Part shown: in pieces, positions 16,992 through 26,760 of the stretch
Layout: each line of letters opens with the position of its first letter
Position numbering within the stretch: the stretch's first letter is position 1
NCBI GenBank assembly: GCA_023252055.1
Contig: JAHEXP010000006.1
Location: forward strand, 1 to 49,035
Length of the DNA stretch: 49,035 bases
Origin: Coriobacteriia bacterium
GTDB taxonomy: Bacteria > Actinomycetota > Coriobacteriia > Anaerosomatales > PALSA-660
Direction of reading: 5' to 3'
Position numbers and translations under genes: made by a program
The notes under the pieces: model-generated
The model's input: only the letters and a program-made list of their open reading frames with translations
The model's database searches: none
What the model was told of the DNA's origin: nothing

Positions 16992-17381
16992 TTACTCCAT
17001 CTTCATCTCGGCTGCCGCCGTGATCGCATCCGGCAGCACGAACATCGGCAACGGGATCAGTGCGGTTCGCGGGTATGACACCGTCACCCTGGCGGAATCC
17101 GTCGACTTCACGATGGTCACCGTCAGGGAGGCCGGGATCAGCCCGGGGGAAGCGTTGATGGTGCGCTGACGGACCTCGGCGTCGTTCTTGCCGATCGACG
17201 CCGCACGAGCGCCCTCGCGCGCGGCGGTGACGACCTCGTTGTACTCGAAGAAGGTGTAGCTGAACTGGATGATGCCGAATAGCAGGGCGACGAGCAGCGA
17301 TGCGACGAGTGCGAACTCGACCGCCGCGGCTCCGGCGTCGCCACCGTGCCGGCCCCCATCCAACATAGAGCGACGAAGCAT
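16992..17381 (-). CDS. tadE: TadE family minor pseudopilin
   Basis: The 129-aa protein shows the TadE pattern: a short basic leader with GDAGAAAVEFALVASLLVALLFGIIQFSYTFFEYNEVVTAAREGARAASIG. The Glu after the small-residue run corresponds to the prepilin-like motif. The C-terminal domain is predicted to be outside the cell. I use the ATG at 17381, 9 bases after GGAGG; the GTG at 17390 would sit directly on the Shine-Dalgarno. It is the first structural gene after the two-component pair and lies about 141 bases below dyad copy 2. Confidence 0.9.
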   Translation of the reverse strand: MLRRSMLDGGRHGGDAGAAAVEFALVASLLVALLFGIIQFSYTFFEYNEVVTAAREGARAASIGKNDAEVRQRTINASPGLIPASLTVTIVKSTDSARVTVSYPRTALIPLPMFVLPDAITAAAEMKME

Positions 17382-17522
17382 CCTGCTCACCCTCCAGGCG
17401 GTACAGCTCGCGCCGCCACCCCCGTGCCGGCGCGCTGCGAAACGCTTCGCGTGCCCTTGTATGATTCTCCCTTGGCGCGCGCTTCGCGACCGCCTCGCGG
17501 TTGATTCAGGGGGTGAATACGG

Positions 17523-17540
17523 CTCATCCCCTGGTATGAC
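17523..17540 (-). promoter_or_regulatory. Dyad element upstream of tadE (copy 2 of 2)
   Basis: On the minus strand it reads GTCATACCAGGGGATGAG. The inner 16 bases fit TCATNCCNNGGNATGA exactly, a two-fold symmetric site suited to a dimeric regulator. It lies 68 bases after the response-regulator stop and about 141 bases before tadE. See copy 1 for the comparison. Confidence 0.6.
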
Positions 17541-17608
17541 TCACACGCGCGGGGGCGCGTATCCGGAGGCCGACGGTCGATGTGTCCCCCGGCGCGGGAC
17601 GTGCGCGG

Positions 17609-18250
17609 CTACCCCTCGCGAGACGGAGCCGACACCAGCCCCTTGGCCATGGCGTGGATGATCGCCTGCGTGCGGTCGGGCTGACCGAGTTTGGCCAGGA
17701 CGTGACTGACGTGCGTCTTCACGGTGGGATCGCTGATCCACAGCCTCGCCGCGATCTCGCGGTTCGTCAGTCCTTGAGCCATGAGCTCCAGAACCTCGTG
17801 CTCCCGCGGGGACAACGTGCCGCGGGGAGTCTCCACGGCGTGGCGCGGACCATCGAGCACCCGCTGGGCCACACCTCCATCCAGAACCGTCTGCCCGCTC
17901 GCAACGCCGCGTATTGCCGCGACCAGCGCCTCGGGCGCGACGTCTTTCATCATGTAGCTGGCCGCCCCTGCGGACAGGGCCCCGAAGACGTCCTCGTCGT
18001 CCGAAAAACTCGAGAGCACCACGATCCGCAGGTCCGGCGCGGTCCCGCTGAGGTGCCGACACACCTCAACGCCGCTCATATCCGGCATGCGCATATCGAG
18101 CACGAGCACGTCCGGCGCCAGCGACTCCGCCAGTTCGATCGCCTCGACGCCCCCGGCCGCCTCACCGACGACGTCGATCCCCGCCTCCTCGAGCACGGCC
18201 CGCAGCGCGACGCGCACCAGTTCGTGATCGTCCGCCAGGAGCACCCGCAT
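17609..18250 (-). CDS. LuxR/NarL-family response regulator of the tad locus
   Basis: The 213-aa protein has a receiver domain (MRVLLADDHE, phospho-acceptor D52 in VLVLDMRMP, Ser/Thr switch near VVLSSFSDD, K102 in MMKDVAPE) and a LuxR-type helix-turn-helix (LSPREHEVLELMAQGLTNREIAARLWISDPTVKTHVSHVLAKLGQPDRTQAI). It is expected to be phosphorylated by the adjacent kinase and to bind DNA as a dimer. I give the ATG at 18250; a GTG at 18271 that overlaps the kinase stop also has a fair GGAGG. Next downstream is a dyad element and then tadE. Confidence 0.93.
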   Translation of the reverse strand: MRVLLADDHELVRVALRAVLEEAGIDVVGEAAGGVEAIELAESLAPDVLVLDMRMPDMSGVEVCRHLSGTAPDLRIVVLSSFSDDEDVFGALSAGAASYMMKDVAPEALVAAIRGVASGQTVLDGGVAQRVLDGPRHAVETPRGTLSPREHEVLELMAQGLTNREIAARLWISDPTVKTHVSHVLAKLGQPDRTQAIIHAMAKGLVSAPSREG

Positions 18251-18264
18251 GGCCTGCCCGTCTG

Positions 18265-19524
18265 TCAGCACGGTACCGTCGCCTCCACGGTCGTTCCCCG
18301 GTCACTGCTGCTCACGGTGAGCAGGCCTCCCTGGGACTCCACACGCTCACGCATGCTCCGCAGGCCGATGCACTCGTCGTTCGCGCACCGCGCGACCGCC
18401 GACCCCACGTCGAACCCGTGTCCATCATCATCGACGACCAGACGTGCCTCCGACGTGCCGTACTGGAGCATCACGACCACCCGGTGCGCCTTCGCGTGCT
18501 TTGCCACGTTCGAGACCGCCTCTTGCACGACGCGATACAGGCTGGCCTCCACGCCCGGCGGGAGCGGCCGCTCGCGTCCCTCGGTGTAGACGCGGACCGA
18601 CAGGCCACGCGCCTCGCCGATCTCGGTGGCGCGCTGGCTGATGGCGCCGACGAGACCCAACGTGTTGAGGCTGACGGGGCGAAGGTCGTAGATGTAGCGG
18701 CGGAGTTCGCTCAAGCTGCGGACGAGCACGGTCTGCATGTGTCCGAGACGGCGCTCGACCTCCGCGGGGTGCGTCGCGATGCGCTTTCTGCATACGTCGA
18801 GTTCCAGCGACACGCTGAACAGCGACTGGGACAGGCCGTCGTGCATCTCTTTGGCGATGCGGCCCCGGTCATCGGAGAGCAACGCATAGTGCGCCTGCGC
18901 GTTGAGCCGCGAGTTCTCGATAGCGGAACCCGCCAGCGCGCCGAGGATGGCCAGCAACGCAACCTGATCATGGCTGAACCGCCGCGAACTCGGATTCATG
19001 ACGGTGAGCACGCCGATCGCGCGTCCCTTGGTCTTGACCGGCACCGTCATGACCCACGTGGAGTCGGCGATCGCCGCCACAGGGCTGCGCTGCTCCGCGG
19101 CGGAACGCGCGACGTCTCCGATGCGCTCCCGCCACCACTCCTCGGGATACTGGTCGCGCCGCCCACGTACGAACACGGCACCGTCGTCGATCGTGAATTC
19201 GCTGCCGAGGTCATTGAACAGACAGAGAACCGCCTTGTCGGTCTCGATAAGACGCTTGGTCTCGTCGACGACGGTGTTGAGGATCTCGGGGATCGTCTTC
19301 GTGGACGAGATCGCCTCGGCGACCTCGTTCAGTGAGTCGATCAACCGTTCCTGACGACGCACCGAGCGGTCCCAGGGACGCCAGGAACCGAAGAGCGGTC
19401 TGGGCGATGGGGTCCGCTCGCGCTCGGCGACCGGTGCGCGTTCGAGTGCGGGCTCACGCAATCCCGCCGACTCGCGCGCCTGCGCGAGCGGCTCTTGGAT
19501 CCCCAAGGCCGTGTCGTCCGCCAT
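18265..19524 (-). CDS. Soluble GAF-domain histidine kinase (HisKA_3 family)
   Basis: The 419-aa kinase has no membrane segment. Residues about 60-205 form a GAF domain (IPEILNTVVDETKRLIETDKAVLCLF ... VKTKGRAIGVLTVMNP), then the HisKA_3 dimerisation box RIAKEMHDGLSQSLFSV (H228) and a HATPase_c domain with VVQEAVSNVAKHAKA and DDDGHGFD. The G2 region holds a close cysteine pair (RCANDECIGLRSMRERV, C380/C385). It partners the NarL-type regulator encoded next, so an intracellular signal probably controls pilus genes. The ATG at 19524 has GGGGAGG 4 bases upstream. Confidence 0.93.
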   Translation of the reverse strand: MADDTALGIQEPLAQARESAGLREPALERAPVAERERTPSPRPLFGSWRPWDRSVRRQERLIDSLNEVAEAISSTKTIPEILNTVVDETKRLIETDKAVLCLFNDLGSEFTIDDGAVFVRGRRDQYPEEWWRERIGDVARSAAEQRSPVAAIADSTWVMTVPVKTKGRAIGVLTVMNPSSRRFSHDQVALLAILGALAGSAIENSRLNAQAHYALLSDDRGRIAKEMHDGLSQSLFSVSLELDVCRKRIATHPAEVERRLGHMQTVLVRSLSELRRYIYDLRPVSLNTLGLVGAISQRATEIGEARGLSVRVYTEGRERPLPPGVEASLYRVVQEAVSNVAKHAKAHRVVVMLQYGTSEARLVVDDDGHGFDVGSAVARCANDECIGLRSMRERVESQGGLLTVSSSDRGTTVEATVPC

Positions 19525-19624
19525 CCCGCCTCCCCGCGGTCAAGCTACCGCGTCGCCCCCGCGACCCGGTCCCTCCGCGCATGACTCTACTCCTAACGCT
19601 GATTCCATGTATGCCCAAAGAGAA

Positions 19625-19646
19625 AGGCCCCGGTCTCCCGGGGCCT
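19625..19646 (-). terminator. Rho-independent terminator of the tilS-hpt-ftsH operon
   Basis: On the minus strand the 9-bp stem AGGCCCCGG / CCGGGGCCT with a 4-base loop is followed directly by TTTCTCTTT. It lies 55 bases past the ftsH stop. This is the most convincing intrinsic terminator in the window and separates ftsH from the histidine kinase gene. Confidence 0.85.
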
Positions 19647-19701
19647 CTTCACGCGGTCTTCGTGCCGGCCGCGGGCCGCTGATGCGGCGCGGGACAGCGA
19701 T

Positions 19702-21687
<1,986 letters not shown>

Positions 21688-21731
21688 AAGGGAAGACCTC
21701 CTTCTCGGCGCGTCGTGTCCGAGTGCGGCCG

Positions 21732-22274
21732 TCAGTCCTGGTAGGCCGACGGACGCAGCACGCCGATGTAGGGCAGGTTGCGGTAGCGCTCTGCGAAATC
21801 CAGTCCAAAGCCCACGACGAACTCATCGGGGACGGAGAAGCCGATGTACTTGCATGAGATGGGTACCCGCTGCTTGCCTTCTTTGCTCAGCAGCGTGACC
21901 ACCTCGAGGCTGGCTGGCTTGCGGCTCGCCAGGTTCTTGAGCAGGTACTTGAGGGTGAGGCCTGTGTCGAGGATGTCCTCGATCACCAGAACGTGGCGGC
22001 CCTCGATCTGCTCGTCGAGGTCCTTCAGTATCCGGACCACGCCGGATGACTTCGTGGACGAGCCGTAGCTCGAGACCGCCATGAAGTCGATCTCCACCGG
22101 CACGGTGATCTGGCGAGCGAGGTCGGCCATGAACAGTGCGGCGCCGCGCAGCACCGCCACGAGCAGGATGCGCTCGCCGGCGTAGTCGCGGCTGATCTCC
22201 GCGCCAAGCTCGGCGATGCGCTGCCGGATCTCATCCTCCGAGACGATGATGGACTCGATATCGGGGTGGATCAC
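21732..22274 (-). CDS. hpt: Hypoxanthine phosphoribosyltransferase
   Basis: This purine-salvage enzyme makes IMP (and GMP) from hypoxanthine (guanine) and PRPP. The 180-aa product has the PRPP-binding motif [18 protein letters not shown], the loop [29 protein letters not shown], and a C-terminal [26 protein letters not shown] typical of Hpt. The start is GTG at 22274, overlapping the tilS stop as GTGA; the longer track start would lie inside tilS. Confidence 0.97.
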   Translation of the reverse strand: MIHPDIESIIVSEDEIRQRIAELGAEISRDYAGERILLVAVLRGAALFMADLARQITVPVEIDFMAVSSYGSSTKSSGVVRILKDLDEQIEGRHVLVIEDILDTGLTLKYLLKNLASRKPASLEVVTLLSKEGKQRVPISCKYIGFSVPDEFVVGFGLDFAERYRNLPYIGVLRPSAYQD

Positions 22275-23683
22275 GTGATCGTCCCTTCCGGGTTCGTTGG
22301 CTCCCACATCAGGCGCACCGTCCGCGATGTCCGCGGGCCGACGCGGTAGTCTTCACTGCTCTTCACACCGGCGAGCCACACGATACGCTCTCCGTCCCGG
22401 ACGACGGGGACCTGCGAACGCACCCGAGCCGGCACCTTCGCGTCGATGAGGATGTCGGAGACCTTGCGGGTCCCCTGCATCCCGAACGGGCGCATCCGGT
22501 CGCCGGGGCCGACAGGACCGACCGTGAGCGGACCGGTCAGCGCTTCGGCGTCGACGAGCGCGGTCGAAGGGTCGTGGGACGGGGCCTCATCGCCGCCCGC
22601 ATGAGCGGTGAGCCGCCCGATCCCATCGAAGTCGACCGATCCCGGGACCGGGAGCTCGACGGACGCGACGCGCCCTGCCGACTCCGCTTCCCGGGAAATG
22701 ATGAGTCTACCGTACTCGGCGAACGCCCGCAGCCCGTCGGGGAGGTCTCTGGCGAACGGTCCCGGCGCCAGGCCGTCGCAGACCGCCTCGACGTGGTCGA
22801 ATTCGATGCGCGACGCCTCCGGGAACGCGCCGCGGAGCGCGCCGCGCACGACCCGGCGTTGCAGCGCGCGCGGAAGGGCGGCGAGAGGTCCTCTGTCCAA
22901 AGAGAGCTCGTCGCCCGACCAGCGAGCACCGGTGCGCGCAGCCTCTCGCGCGAGATCGTCGAGCAGCGCGTCCTCGTCCCCCAGAAGCGTCAGGGTGCGC
23001 GCGATCGCTTCGTCGAAGCGGGGGTTGATACCGCGCAACAGCGGCATGAGCTCCGCACGGACGCGGGCGCGCAACCGTGCGGTGTCGAGGTTCGTCGCGT
23101 CCTCGCGCCACGGCTGGCCGAGCCCCTGGAGATAGGACACCACGTCCACGCGCGTGCAGTCGAGCAGCGGACGCACCACCCGGCCGCGCCGGTAGCGGGG
23201 CGACACGAGGCCCCCGGCGCCGGCGCCCTGCGCGAGGCGCATGAGAGTCGTCTCCGCCCGGTCGTCCAGCGTGTGGGCGGTGGCGATGCGGCCGATCTCA
23301 GGTGACACGCCGGCCCCGGCGCAGCGGGCATCGAGTTCGAGGTCCGCTTCCCGGTACCTGACGCGGCGCCCGGCGTCCTCCAGATTCAGCCCGTGCTGGT
23401 CGGCATAGGCTGCGACATCGATCGAGACGCGGCTGCAGCACACCGCCAACTCGTCGCACAGCGCCTCGACGAAGGCGGCGTCACCGTCGGATGCGGCCCC
23501 GCGCAACATGTGGTCGATGTGCAGTACCGACGGCGTGATGTCGCCGAACGCGCCGGCGGCGGCCGCGCGGAGCAGTGCGACGGAGTCCGCGCCGCCCGAG
23601 ACCATCAGCACGACAGGAGCGCCCGCCGCGAACAGTCCGTGCCGCCGCGTCGTGTCCCGCGCGATGTCGAGGAGTCCACTCAT
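22271..23683 (-). CDS. tilS: tRNA(Ile)-lysidine synthetase
   Basis: TilS converts cytidine-34 of tRNA-Ile(CAU) to lysidine, which makes it read AUA; the gene is essential in most bacteria. The PP-loop MVSGGADSVALL (about 27-38) is an SGGxDS motif with Ala in place of Gly at the variable site. HIDHMLRGAASDGDAAFV, GRIATAHTLDDRAETTLMRLAQGAG and the C-terminal RKVSDILIDAKVPARVRSQVPVV block are typical. The product is 470 aa. It is the first gene of the operon and diverges from the NADH dehydrogenase gene. Confidence 0.97.
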   Translation of the reverse strand: MSGLLDIARDTTRRHGLFAAGAPVVLMVSGGADSVALLRAAAAGAFGDITPSVLHIDHMLRGAASDGDAAFVEALCDELAVCCSRVSIDVAAYADQHGLNLEDAGRRVRYREADLELDARCAGAGVSPEIGRIATAHTLDDRAETTLMRLAQGAGAGGLVSPRYRRGRVVRPLLDCTRVDVVSYLQGLGQPWREDATNLDTARLRARVRAELMPLLRGINPRFDEAIARTLTLLGDEDALLDDLAREAARTGARWSGDELSLDRGPLAALPRALQRRVVRGALRGAFPEASRIEFDHVEAVCDGLAPGPFARDLPDGLRAFAEYGRLIISREAESAGRVASVELPVPGSVDFDGIGRLTAHAGGDEAPSHDPSTALVDAEALTGPLTVGPVGPGDRMRPFGMQGTRKVSDILIDAKVPARVRSQVPVVRDGERIVWLAGVKSSEDYRVGPRTSRTVRLMWEPTNPEGTIT

Positions 23684-23733
23684 GCGTCACAGGGTAGCGC
23701 GTCGCGGGCGTCCGGCACGGCGATCTGCCCGGT

Positions 23734-23762
23734 TTGACCTGCGGCCTGTGCGGCCCGAAGAT
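23734..23762 (+). promoter_or_regulatory. Possible promoter for the NDH-2-like gene
   Basis: TTGACC is followed after 17 bases by GAAGAT, which matches the -10 consensus only partly. The site lies 43 bases before the start codon in the 121-base divergent gap. The -35 is good and the -10 is weak. Confidence 0.35.
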
Positions 23763-23804
23763 TGAGAGACCTGAAGACGAGGCAGCCGCGAAGGAGCGCC
23801 ACCC

Positions 23805-25076
23805 ATGCAGGCAGTCGACCCCCGGACGCTGGATCCGGCGCACCCTCGCCGGGTCGTGATCGTCGGCGGGGGGTACGCGGGCCTCACCGTCGCGGTCACG
23901 CTCGCGCATCGGGCGCGCGCCGGCGACGGCATCGAGATCGTGCTCGTCGACCCACGCCCGTACCAGCAGGCGCTGTCCGAGCTCGACCTGGTTGCGGCGG
24001 GCACCCCCCGCCCCCAATTCGCGGAACTCTGGTACGCGGACGTGCTCCGCGGACTTCCGATCAAGGTGGTGCACGACCGTCTCGAGAACGTCTGCACCGC
24101 CGAGCAGTGCGTCGAGGCCGGGCCGCGCGGGGGCCCCGTCGTCCGCATCCCCTACTGGCGGCTCGTCCTGGCCACCGGCGCGATCCCCTTCGTACCTCCG
24201 GTCCCGGGCCTGCGCGAGCGGGCGATCACGATGTGGTCGGTGGACGACGCGCTCGCCCTGCAGCGCTCCATCGAGGAGCAGTTCCGACACGCGGTGACGA
24301 TCTGCGACGCCGCCGAGCGCGCCTGTGCGCTGGCGGTCACCGTCGTCGGCGGCGGCGCCACCGGCGTCGAGATCGTCGGAACGATCGCGAAGCGGCTTCC
24401 GCGAATGATCGCGCGCGCGGGCCACGACCCGGCGGAGCTCACCGTCACATTGATCGAGGGACGACCGGACATCCTCTACGACCTCCCGGAGATCCAGCGC
24501 GTCCGCGCACGCCAGCGTCTCGAGAAGATGGGAGTCCACGTCCTTCTCGGACGGAACCTCCAGAGCGTCGACGCGACGACCGCCTACCTCGAAGGTGACG
24601 TGGCGGTGCCGTCGCCGGTGCTGGTGTGGTGCGGCGGTGCCCATGCCGACCCCGACGCCGTGCAGTGGGGGCTGGTTTCCGACAACTCGGGACGCCTCGT
24701 CTGCGACGAGAACCTGAAGGCGCAGGGGCACGACGCGATCTACGTGGTCGGTGACGTTGCGGCTTTCCGCGACCCTTCGAGCGCGCGCGTCCTGCCGATG
24801 CTCGCCCAGTTCGCGATCCGCGAGGCCGAGCACGCCGCCGACGCGGTGCTGCGCGAAGTGCGGGGTGGGCCCACTCGCCCCTTCGTCCCGAACATGCACG
24901 GCGAGTTCGTCAGTGTCGGACCCGGATGGGGCGTCGGCTGGATGTTCCACATGAACATCTGGGGCTGGCCGGCGATCGTCATGAAGCGCGTCACGTACAT
25001 CATGTACTGGGTGCAGGTCGGCAGCTTCCGGCTCGCGTGGAAGCGCACGGTGCAGATGCTGCGGATGCGGCACTAG
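23805..25076 (+). CDS. ndh: Type II NADH dehydrogenase-like FAD-dependent oxidoreductase
   Basis: The 423-aa flavoprotein has two Rossmann motifs, VVIVGGGYAGLTVAVTLA near residue 18 (FAD) and VTVVGGGATGVEIVGTIA near 180 (NAD(P)H), with the FAD-contact segment AIYVVGDVAAFRD and a C-terminal amphipathic region (GWMFHMNIWGWPAIVMKRVTYIMYWVQVGSFRLAWKRTVQMLRMRH) of the kind that anchors NDH-2 to the membrane. It would pass electrons to quinone without proton pumping. The true donor is not provable from sequence. It is a single gene with its own terminator, independent of the nuo operon. Confidence 0.85.
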   Translation: MQAVDPRTLDPAHPRRVVIVGGGYAGLTVAVTLAHRARAGDGIEIVLVDPRPYQQALSELDLVAAGTPRPQFAELWYADVLRGLPIKVVHDRLENVCTAEQCVEAGPRGGPVVRIPYWRLVLATGAIPFVPPVPGLRERAITMWSVDDALALQRSIEEQFRHAVTICDAAERACALAVTVVGGGATGVEIVGTIAKRLPRMIARAGHDPAELTVTLIEGRPDILYDLPEIQRVRARQRLEKMGVHVLLGRNLQSVDATTAYLEGDVAVPSPVLVWCGGAHADPDAVQWGLVSDNSGRLVCDENLKAQGHDAIYVVGDVAAFRDPSSARVLPMLAQFAIREAEHAADAVLREVRGGPTRPFVPNMHGEFVSVGPGWGVGWMFHMNIWGWPAIVMKRVTYIMYWVQVGSFRLAWKRTVQMLRMRH

Positions 25077-25125
25077 GTCGTGCAGCGGCCCGCATCGCCG
25101 AGGGCTGTTTCGGAAGCATACGAGA

Positions 25126-25155
25126 AACGGGCCGGTCCACGTGGACCGGCCCGTT
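25126..25155. terminator. Bidirectional terminator, 30-bp perfect palindrome
   Basis: AACGGGCCGGTCCAC is followed at once by its exact reverse complement. The element is 49 bases past the ndh stop and 27 bases past the livF stop on the other strand. AGAAA and TTCTC flank it, giving short A/T tracts on both sides. It fits a shared terminator for two convergent units. Confidence 0.75.
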
Positions 25156-25182
25156 CTCGGTTACGCGAGTCGTTCTGTCTTC

Positions 25183-25953
25183 CTACGCCTCGCCGAGATA
25201 CGTCTTGCGGACCTTCTCGTCGTGCAGGAGCTCCTTGCCCGGGCCCTGCAGCACGACGCTGCCGGTCTCGAGCACGTAGCCACGATCGGCGATCGCGAGT
25301 GCCATCGCCGCGTTCTGCTCGACGAGCAGGATCGTGATACCGGCCTTGTTGAGCGTCTCGATCGTCTCGAAGATCGTTTCGACGACGACAGGGGCGAGGC
25401 CCATGGAGGGCTCGTCGAGCATCAGCAGCTTCGGGTCCGCCATCATGCCGCGGCCCATCGCGAGCATCTGCTGCTCGCCGCCGGAGAGCGTGCCGCCCTT
25501 CTGCGCGCGACGCTCCCTCAGGCGCGGGAACAGCTCGTAGACGAGCTCCAGTGTGGACTTCACGCCCTCGGGGTCCTTCGTGCGCAGGAACGCGCCCATC
25601 CCGAGGTTCTCCTCGACCGTCATCCGCGGGAAGATGCGGCGGCCTTCGGGGACCTGGACGACGCGCTTGGCGGCGACGTCGTGGACCTTCATGCCGGAGA
25701 TCTTCTCACCCATGAACGTGATCTCGCCGACCTTGGGCGCCAGCAACCCGGAGATCGTCTTGAGCGTCGTCGACTTGCCGGCGCCGTTCGCCCCGATGAG
25801 GGTGACGATCTCGCCTTCACGGACGTCGACCGAGATGCCCTTGAGCGCCTCGATCGCGCCGTAGAACGTGTGCACGTTCTTCAACTGCAGCACGAGCGCG
25901 CCCGATCCGGTGACCGGGGCGACCATGGCGGTTGTGCTTGTGGTGTCGCTCAT
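25183..25953 (-). CDS. livF: Branched-chain amino acid ABC transporter ATP-binding protein LivF
   Basis: One of the two ATPases of a LIV-type importer. The 256-aa product has Walker A GANGAGKSTT, the LivF-type segment GLLAPKVGEITFMGEKI, signature LSGGEQQMLAMGRGMM, Walker B LLMLDEPS and the switch histidine region replaced by LLVEQN as in LivF. The ATG at 25953 follows AGGTGGA; the track ORF reads upstream into livG. It is the last gene of livJHMGF. Confidence 0.95.
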   Translation of the reverse strand: MSDTTSTTAMVAPVTGSGALVLQLKNVHTFYGAIEALKGISVDVREGEIVTLIGANGAGKSTTLKTISGLLAPKVGEITFMGEKISGMKVHDVAAKRVVQVPEGRRIFPRMTVEENLGMGAFLRTKDPEGVKSTLELVYELFPRLRERRAQKGGTLSGGEQQMLAMGRGMMADPKLLMLDEPSMGLAPVVVETIFETIETLNKAGITILLVEQNAAMALAIADRGYVLETGSVVLQGPGKELLHDEKVRKTYLGEA

Positions 25954-25963
25954 CTGTTCCACC

Positions 25964-26746
25964 TCACGCCTGGGCCAACATGGCCTCGGCGCCCTTGCCC
26001 AGGTACGCCTCGATGACCTTCGGGTCCTTCTGGATCTCCGCCGGCAGGCCCTCGGCGATCTTCTCGCCGAAGTCGAGCACGTAGATGCGGTCAGCAATGT
26101 CCATGACGACCTTCATGTCGTGCTCGATGAGGAACACGGTGACGCCGCTCTCACGGATGCGTCCGATGAGTCGGGTCAGGTCGGCGGACTCCTGCGGGTT
26201 CATGCCTGCAGCAGGCTCGTCGAGCAGCAGCAGCTTGGGCTCGGTCGCCAGAGCTCGCGCGATCTCGAGACGGCGCTGCTGGCCGTAGGGCAGGTTCACC
26301 GCAAGCTCGTTGGCCTTGTCGGCCAGCCCGACGAAGCGCAGGTACTTGAGCGCCTCGTCCTCGGTCCGCTGCTCCTCGGCCTTGAACTTCTTCGTGCGCA
26401 GGATGGCCTGCAGCGGGCCCGCCTGACTGCGGCTGTGACGGCCGACCATGACGTTCTCGAGCGTCGTCATGTTGGCGAACAGCCGGATGTTCTGGAACGT
26501 ACGGGCCACGCCCATCGCGCAGATCTCGTGCGGCTTATGGCCTGCGACATCGGTGCCGTCGAACGACAGCTTGCCCTCGGTCGCCTGGTAGATGCCGGTC
26601 ATGATGTTGAAGAACGTCGTCTTGCCGGCACCGTTCGGGCCGATGAGGGCGACGATCTCGCCCTCTTCGATGTGCAGGTCGATGTCGCCGAGGGCGCGCA
26701 GGCCTCCGAACATCATCGTGACTTTCTCAGCTGAGAGTACGGACAT
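25964..26746 (-). CDS. livG: Branched-chain amino acid ABC transporter ATP-binding protein LivG
   Basis: The second ATPase of the LIV importer. The 260-aa product shows Walker A GPNGAGKTTFFN, the ARTFQNIRLFANMTTLENVMVG block diagnostic of LivG, the degenerate signature NLPYGQQRRLEIARAL, Walker B LLLLDEPAAGMNPQE and the switch LIEHDMKVVM. The ATG at 26746 has GGGGAG 8 bases upstream. It lies 10 bases before livF and 14 bases after livM. Confidence 0.96.
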   Translation of the reverse strand: MSVLSAEKVTMMFGGLRALGDIDLHIEEGEIVALIGPNGAGKTTFFNIMTGIYQATEGKLSFDGTDVAGHKPHEICAMGVARTFQNIRLFANMTTLENVMVGRHSRSQAGPLQAILRTKKFKAEEQRTEDEALKYLRFVGLADKANELAVNLPYGQQRRLEIARALATEPKLLLLDEPAAGMNPQESADLTRLIGRIRESGVTVFLIEHDMKVVMDIADRIYVLDFGEKIAEGLPAEIQKDPKVIEAYLGKGAEAMLAQA

Positions 26747-26760
26747 GTCTTCGCTCCCCT

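Noticed and set aside
23481-25073. 530-aa minus ORF opposite the NDH-2-like gene
   Set aside because: Shadow; the plus-strand frame has two Rossmann motifs and clear family character.
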